From positions 1 through 19,814 of the forward strand of contig CAJPOL010000026.1 in NCBI GenBank assembly GCA_905372265.1: DNA of 19,814 nt, given 5' to 3'. The DNA is from an uncultured Treponema sp. Lineage in GTDB: Bacteria > Spirochaetota > Spirochaetia > Treponematales > Treponemataceae. Positions 16,596 through 19,814 of the stretch are shown in pieces; the stretch's first letter is position 1; each line of letters opens with the position of its first letter. The notes below the pieces were generated by a model. It searched no databases. It saw only the letters and a program-made list of their open reading frames with translations, and had not been told where the DNA came from. The position numbers were made by a program, and so were the translations under genes.

Positions 16596-18287
16596 TCATA
16601 TTTCCGATATACCGAAAGCGGCTCCGCTCTCGGTTACGCAAGGCCGCTGCAGCTCTGTATCATAGAGTTTTCGGTAGTGATCGGCAAAAATGATTTTCCA
16701 CGAAAAAACCGTATGAAGTTCTTGGTAGGCTTGTAAAATCATTGTTCTAAAGAGCGGAATATCCAAGACATACTTTTGCGGCGCTGAGTCGATATATGCA
16801 ATCTGCTGCAGGACGGTTTTGCAGAGTATTTCCGTATGCCGGTCTTTTTCAGAGCGGAAGCCGTCATCCGGCGGGATTGTATAGAGAAAACCTGTTTTAC
16901 CGTGTGTAATCTTTTGTAAACCGCCTTGCGCATGAGCGATCGGAATGGTTCCGTATATTTGCGCAATGAGGTCTTCCAGTCCGCACGGTTCGAACAAACT
17001 CGGCAGAATCATAAAATCGGCTGCGGCGGTTATAAGGCGGGCAATTTTTCTATTGTATCCTTTACAATAGACGCACCGTCCGGCAAAGCGTTCAGTCAAT
17101 GCAACCGCTGCCGCTTCAAAATCGGTGTTCCCCTGTCCCATCAAAATAAACCGTACGGCGCCGGCTTTTTCGAGTAGGTTGGATGCTGCATTCAGCAGTA
17201 CCTCAACCCCTTTTTGATGTACAAACCGGCCGTGATACGCAAGGTAGAGTTCTTTACCGCTCCCGTTTCCCGCAAGCGAGCCGAACCACTGCACTCCATC
17301 ATAGTAGGGAAGCGCAAGCCTCTCGGCTGCAAGTTTTTCAAGCAAAAACGACCTGCATGCATATTTTCCGTCAAGGGAGCCGCTCTGAATGTCAAACGCA
17401 AAAGGCAGACCGGAAATTTCCGTTTTACGAGGATCGTAGGCATCGAAATCAATGCCGTTTGTGATACCGGTAATATGAATATGCCTGTCGGCAATTACTT
17501 GAGAAAAATGATAGGCATACGGCGACTGTTCAGGATGCTCCAGTTGTTCAGCATACCAGGGAGAAACCGTTGTGAGATGTGCAAAACGTGCGCCGACCAA
17601 AAACGGCTCTACGGCGTTTTCAACAGTTCCATAGTTCAATACCGGACGGGATAAACCGCTGACGGATGCGGCATACTCAAGCGGACGCAAGGTTTGCCGG
17701 TAGCCGTCCCCCGCGTTGTGGATAGTGATAAGCGCACGGGTCTGTTCAAATAATGACTTTCCCCCCTGCCGTGAAAAAATAAAAGCAGGCAGCAACGCTG
17801 TATGAGCGTCATGACAGTGCAGTATATCGGGTGCACAGCACAGGGAGAGGCCGTAACAATAGACGGCTTTTTGGAAGAGTATATTCATCTCGCTGCTATC
17901 GATATACCCTTCTCCTTTTTTTAATTCCGGTTTTTTCAGTTTTTCTCTGAAAAACTCAAGCTCTTCAGCACAATAGGTGTAAATATCTTTTTTCTCGGAA
18001 AAAAGCTCGGCGTCTATCAGAATGAACTTAAGACCGTTATGGCGCCATTCAAAATAGCGAACGGTATGCAATGTATTTGCAATCCGAATAGACACGGTTT
18101 TTATGCATGTTGTCTCCGTTACGGCGATACAGCCATAGCGGGGAAGAAAAACAGTAACCGAAAATCCATATTCGTTTGCAGCTTCAGCCAACGCTTTTAC
18201 GACATTCTTTACGCCGCCGGCTTCTGCTACGCCTGCATACTCGCGGGTAACGATCCAAAGAGAGGGGTGATGCTGTGTACTGGTCAT
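16596..18287 (-). CDS. glgA: Glycogen synthase, GT5 type, divergent
   Basis: Predicted ADP-glucose:alpha-1,4-glucan glucosyltransferase that elongates glycogen. The 563 aa sequence shows the GT5 layout. An N-terminal Rossmann domain begins WIVTREYAGVAEAGG and carries an ILHCHDAHTALLPAF histidine/aspartate segment. The C-terminal GT-B domain has GRFVHQKG (R354, K359), which corresponds to the phosphate-binding Arg/Lys, LPSLFEPCGLEDL (E433) and a late GG pair. The usual lysine of the N-terminal KxGG motif is replaced by E22 in EAGG. The protein is longer than typical bacterial GlgA (about 480 aa). AAGGA lies nine bases before the ATG. It is the third gene after the promoter near 19085. A related glucosyltransferase with another donor cannot be excluded. 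Confidence 0.82.
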   Translation of the reverse strand: MTSTQHHPSLWIVTREYAGVAEAGGVKNVVKALAEAANEYGFSVTVFLPRYGCIAVTETTCIKTVSIRIANTLHTVRYFEWRHNGLKFILIDAELFSEKKDIYTYCAEELEFFREKLKKPELKKGEGYIDSSEMNILFQKAVYCYGLSLCCAPDILHCHDAHTALLPAFIFSRQGGKSLFEQTRALITIHNAGDGYRQTLRPLEYAASVSGLSRPVLNYGTVENAVEPFLVGARFAHLTTVSPWYAEQLEHPEQSPYAYHFSQVIADRHIHITGITNGIDFDAYDPRKTEISGLPFAFDIQSGSLDGKYACRSFLLEKLAAERLALPYYDGVQWFGSLAGNGSGKELYLAYHGRFVHQKGVEVLLNAASNLLEKAGAVRFILMGQGNTDFEAAAVALTERFAGRCVYCKGYNRKIARLITAAADFMILPSLFEPCGLEDLIAQIYGTIPIAHAQGGLQKITHGKTGFLYTIPPDDGFRSEKDRHTEILCKTVLQQIAYIDSAPQKYVLDIPLFRTMILQAYQELHTVFSWKIIFADHYRKLYDTELQRPCVTESGAAFGISEI

Positions 18288-18332
18288 TGGTATTCATCCT
18301 TCCATTTGAGGAGCAGACATCTGTAAGGCGTC

Positions 18333-18704
18333 TTATTCATGCGGAAAAATATCCGGTCTGAGTTTTTCAGCTCCTCCGAGGTATACGGGCACTGCTTTTT
18401 TTGTTCCGTAGTAATAGAAGAGCATTCGGATGAGCTGTCCGGGACTGCCGTGAATGTCCGGTTCAACGCTGCAAAAAAGCGGAGTGTCCGAAAGATAACC
18501 AGCGGAGCGTAATAAAGTTGCAGGATTTGCAGCGGTTAAATCGGCAGTAAGTGAGAAATGCAGCGAAATGATATTTTTTTCGGCTAGTTTGTTTTCAGAC
18601 AGGAACCGTTGGTATAGCGTAACGGCTGCCTCTTGCATGAGGCTGCGTTCATTAGTGGTCTGTATGGCAGCTCGTCCGGCAATCACTCTTTTTAGAAAAA
18701 ACAT
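18333..18704 (-). CDS. aroH: Chorismate mutase, AroH class
   Basis: Predicted to convert chorismate to prephenate for phenylalanine/tyrosine synthesis, as a cytosolic trimer. The 123 aa sequence aligns by eye with B. subtilis AroH. R11 (in GRAAIQTT) matches its Arg7, C78-S-V-E81 its CxxE motif, and R93 in LIRMLF its Arg90. Y108 and R116 in VYLGGAEKLRPDI match Tyr108 and Arg116. The FSLTADLTAANPA stretch matches the TPDL-AVFPA region. It lacks the flexible tail beyond LRPDI. The ribosome site is strong (GAGGA six bases before ATG, AGGAGG further up). It starts 17 bases after the small membrane gene and lies 45 bp before glgA. No other shikimate gene is in view. Confidence 0.83.
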   Translation of the reverse strand: MFFLKRVIAGRAAIQTTNERSLMQEAAVTLYQRFLSENKLAEKNIISLHFSLTADLTAANPATLLRSAGYLSDTPLFCSVEPDIHGSPGQLIRMLFYYYGTKKAVPVYLGGAEKLRPDIFPHE

Positions 18705-18721
18705 AGAAATTCCTCACCTCC

Positions 18722-19075
18722 TCACGACAGCGGTAAACCTGCGGAAAGCAGCAAAATAACAGCGGAGATAATCGCTGTTATCAACCCAAAAGCGCTTGCC
18801 AAGCCGTTTATGATAAAACGGATGAGAACCCATTTTTTCCGCAACATAATTCCATAATATATTTCAAAAAGAATGGAAAATCCTGCAAGCAGGAAAAGCA
18901 GCACTCCGACTCCTATTTGCAGCTGTAGAATGATAATTTGACTGGCGTCCAAAAAATTTTGAATATTGCCGACGATAAATAAAATGAACAGTGCAATTAA
19001 AAACGAAAAAAGGAAAAGTACTGTCCGCTGCAGAAATCTAACGGAGATATGCTTTTTTATCGGAGGCTGCGTCAT
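18722..19075 (-). CDS. Small multi-pass membrane protein
   Basis: A 117 aa protein with a short basic N-terminus and three hydrophobic segments: about residues 18-37 (VLFLFSFLIALFILFIVGNI), about 46-70 (ILQLQIGVGVLLFLLAGFSILF) and about 87-115. The family is not recognised. It has no Shine-Dalgarno sequence before the ATG; a good promoter ends only a few bases upstream, so the message may be nearly leaderless. The reading frame is open further upstream but offers no ATG, GTG or TTG. It is followed after 17 bases by aroH, so the two are likely cotranscribed. Nothing in it indicates transport or enzyme function. Confidence 0.7.
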   Translation of the reverse strand: MTQPPIKKHISVRFLQRTVLFLFSFLIALFILFIVGNIQNFLDASQIIILQLQIGVGVLLFLLAGFSILFEIYYGIMLRKKWVLIRFIINGLASAFGLITAIISAVILLLSAGLPLS

Positions 19076-19084
19076 AGCAGGTGC

Positions 19085-19113
19085 AGTATAGCGGCTCCGG
19101 AAGGAATACTCAA
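19085..19113 (-). promoter_or_regulatory. Sigma70-type promoter for the membrane-aroH-glgA unit
   Basis: On the minus strand, TTGAGT (19108-19113) is separated by exactly 17 bases from TATACT (19085-19090), matching four and five of six consensus positions. It lies directly behind a strong terminator for the previous gene. The predicted start site, about 19077-19079, is only some two to four bases before the ATG at 19075. Confidence 0.6.
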
Positions 19114-19157
19114 GCAGGCGCCCGTAGATAAAGAAGATTATCGAAGGACGGTAGAGA

Positions 19158-19195
19158 GCAAAAACTGTCCGCCGGCCGGTATTGAACCGGCCGGC
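19158..19195 (-). terminator. Strong intrinsic terminator after the lipoprotein gene
   Basis: Perfect 10 bp GC-rich stem (GCCGGCCGGT at 19186-19195 as read on the minus strand, pairing with ACCGGCCGGC at 19171-19180) with a five-base loop. The stem is followed by GGACAG and a run of five T on the minus strand. It lies 13 bases after the lipoprotein stop codon. No U-tract follows on the plus strand, so it acts on minus-strand transcripts. Confidence 0.85.
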
Positions 19196-19207
19196 AGATC
19201 ATGCATG

Positions 19208-19705
19208 TTAGGGAGTTGCTGTTTTAATGCTATTGCCCCATGAAGCATGGCTAGAATCGGTATCTTTTTCTAAAATAAACTGTTTTACACCCACTGCTTT
19301 ATCGCCGTGCATCAGGTAAAGTTCTAATGTGGTTCCATTTTCTTTTACCGCATACTTTTGCACTTGACCGCCCTGCTTCATACTAATTCTTCCGTCCTCG
19401 AATTTCACGTCTTCTATGCCCGGCATTTTTTTAAAAGGAGGTACGCTACCAGTAGGGTAAGCCAGATAAATATCTGGACTTGCGGCTTCCTTAAATGCAT
19501 AGCATAAAGAATTGCCGTTCTGTTTCACTTCCCAAAGAGCGTTGAGTTTACCCTCTGCGATCTTTGGGACATCAATAAGATTTGGCATCTGGGGAGTGGG
19601 GGTATCTTTACTCGCACTATTCGGCTGATTACAACCGCTCATACCAGTAACTGCGCTCATGATAATAAGCGCTCCAAAAATGGAAAAAATACTATTCCGT
19701 TTCAT
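19208..19705 (-). CDS. Small lipoprotein, unknown function
   Basis: A 165 aa exported protein. The signal peptide has a basic start (MKRN), a hydrophobic core at about residues 6-20 and a relaxed spirochaetal lipobox ending GMSGC, with C25 as the lipidated residue. A Ser/Pro/Thr-rich linker follows. The mature part is polar, with beta-strand-like stretches such as SLCYAFKEAASPDIYLAYP and GTTLELYLMHGDKAVGVKQF, suggesting a compact beta domain. I do not recognise the family. AGAAGGA lies eight bases before the ATG. It is a single-gene unit, bounded downstream by a strong terminator and preceded by a leader with three small hairpins. Confidence 0.8.
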   Translation of the reverse strand: MKRNSIFSIFGALIIMSAVTGMSGCNQPNSASKDTPTPQMPNLIDVPKIAEGKLNALWEVKQNGNSLCYAFKEAASPDIYLAYPTGSVPPFKKMPGIEDVKFEDGRISMKQGGQVQKYAVKENGTTLELYLMHGDKAVGVKQFILEKDTDSSHASWGNSIKTATP

Positions 19706-19719
19706 TCGGTTTGTCCTTC

Positions 19720-19795
19720 TGCAACGCTGTATGCGTTACACATAAAAAGAGATACAGCCGTCTCAATACTGACGGTTGTTCCGTATAAAAGGAAC
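19720..19795 (-). promoter_or_regulatory. Three tandem hairpins in the lipoprotein leader
   Basis: Going upstream from the start codon: an 8-pair stem with one G-U at 19720-19740 (TGTAACGC with GCGTTGCA), a 5 bp stem at 19758-19775 (CCGTC/GACGG) and a 5 bp stem at 19778-19795 (GTTCC/GGAAC). The nearest abuts the ribosome site AGAAGGA (19714-19720). The second is followed on the minus strand by a T-rich stretch. No convincing promoter is seen in the 109 bases available before the window edge. A control function is inference. Confidence 0.4.
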
Positions 19796-19814
19796 GTTAG
19801 TTCAACTTCTATAC

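Noticed and set aside
18284..18466. 60-codon minus-strand frame ending in an ATGA overlap with glgA
   Set aside because: It lies largely within the aroH gene in another frame, has no family signal, and aroH is complete without it. A frameshifted aroH tail was considered, but the enzyme normally ends shortly after LRPDI.
1..19814. Mobile elements, CRISPR arrays, tRNAs, toxin-antitoxin or defence genes
   Set aside because: No transposase, spaced direct repeats, tRNA-like cloverleaf or recognised defence domain was seen in any gap or frame.

Overview
The window reads as a stretch of spirochaete chromosome, most likely from an oral-type Treponema of moderate GC (about 45% by eye, closer to T. 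vincentii/T. medium than to T. denticola). The assignment rests on three things seen together: the gene order dnaG-rpoD-zinc ribbon-TPR-mreBCD-pbp2-rodA, which I recall from T. pallidum; the relaxed spirochaetal lipobox; and the form of the chemoreceptor. The species is inference.

Layout. A plus-strand methyl-accepting chemotaxis protein (97-2190) converges on a very long, tightly packed minus-strand series. Read in the direction of transcription (high to low coordinates), the first unit is a small lipoprotein (19705-19208) closed by a strong intrinsic terminator. A new promoter then drives a small membrane protein, an AroH-type chorismate mutase and a divergent GlgA-type glycogen synthase. 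Next come a CxxCxxCC (YkgJ-like) protein and a hairpin-rich spacer. After the spacer, an MBL-fold hydrolase, a 60-residue coupled protein, MltG, DnaG primase, the housekeeping sigma factor RpoD, a coiled-coil/C4 zinc-ribbon protein, RNase P RNA (rnpB), a TPR membrane protein, MreB, MreC, MreD, PBP2 and RodA follow with gaps of 0-35 bp or 1-4 bp overlaps. A hairpin at 2216-2236 sits between this series and the chemoreceptor.

Function. The low-coordinate half of the series is the elongasome: MreB scaffold, MreC/MreD regulators, RodA glycosyltransferase and PBP2 transpeptidase. MltG, a septation/elongation glycan-terminating lytic transglycosylase, lies further upstream. The core information genes (primase, primary sigma factor, RNase P RNA) are embedded between these wall genes. 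Growth, replication priming, transcription and tRNA maturation could therefore share transcripts.

No mobile element, CRISPR array, tRNA, prophage or defence system was seen. I found no clear new biological system. The points that most deserve a second look are: rnpB squeezed between two coding sequences; a near-leaderless promoter; a RodA with two apparent extra membrane segments; a glycogen synthase lacking the usual lysine of its KxGG motif; a composition step inside the chemoreceptor; and several hairpin-rich leaders. All gaps not listed are under 150 bp.
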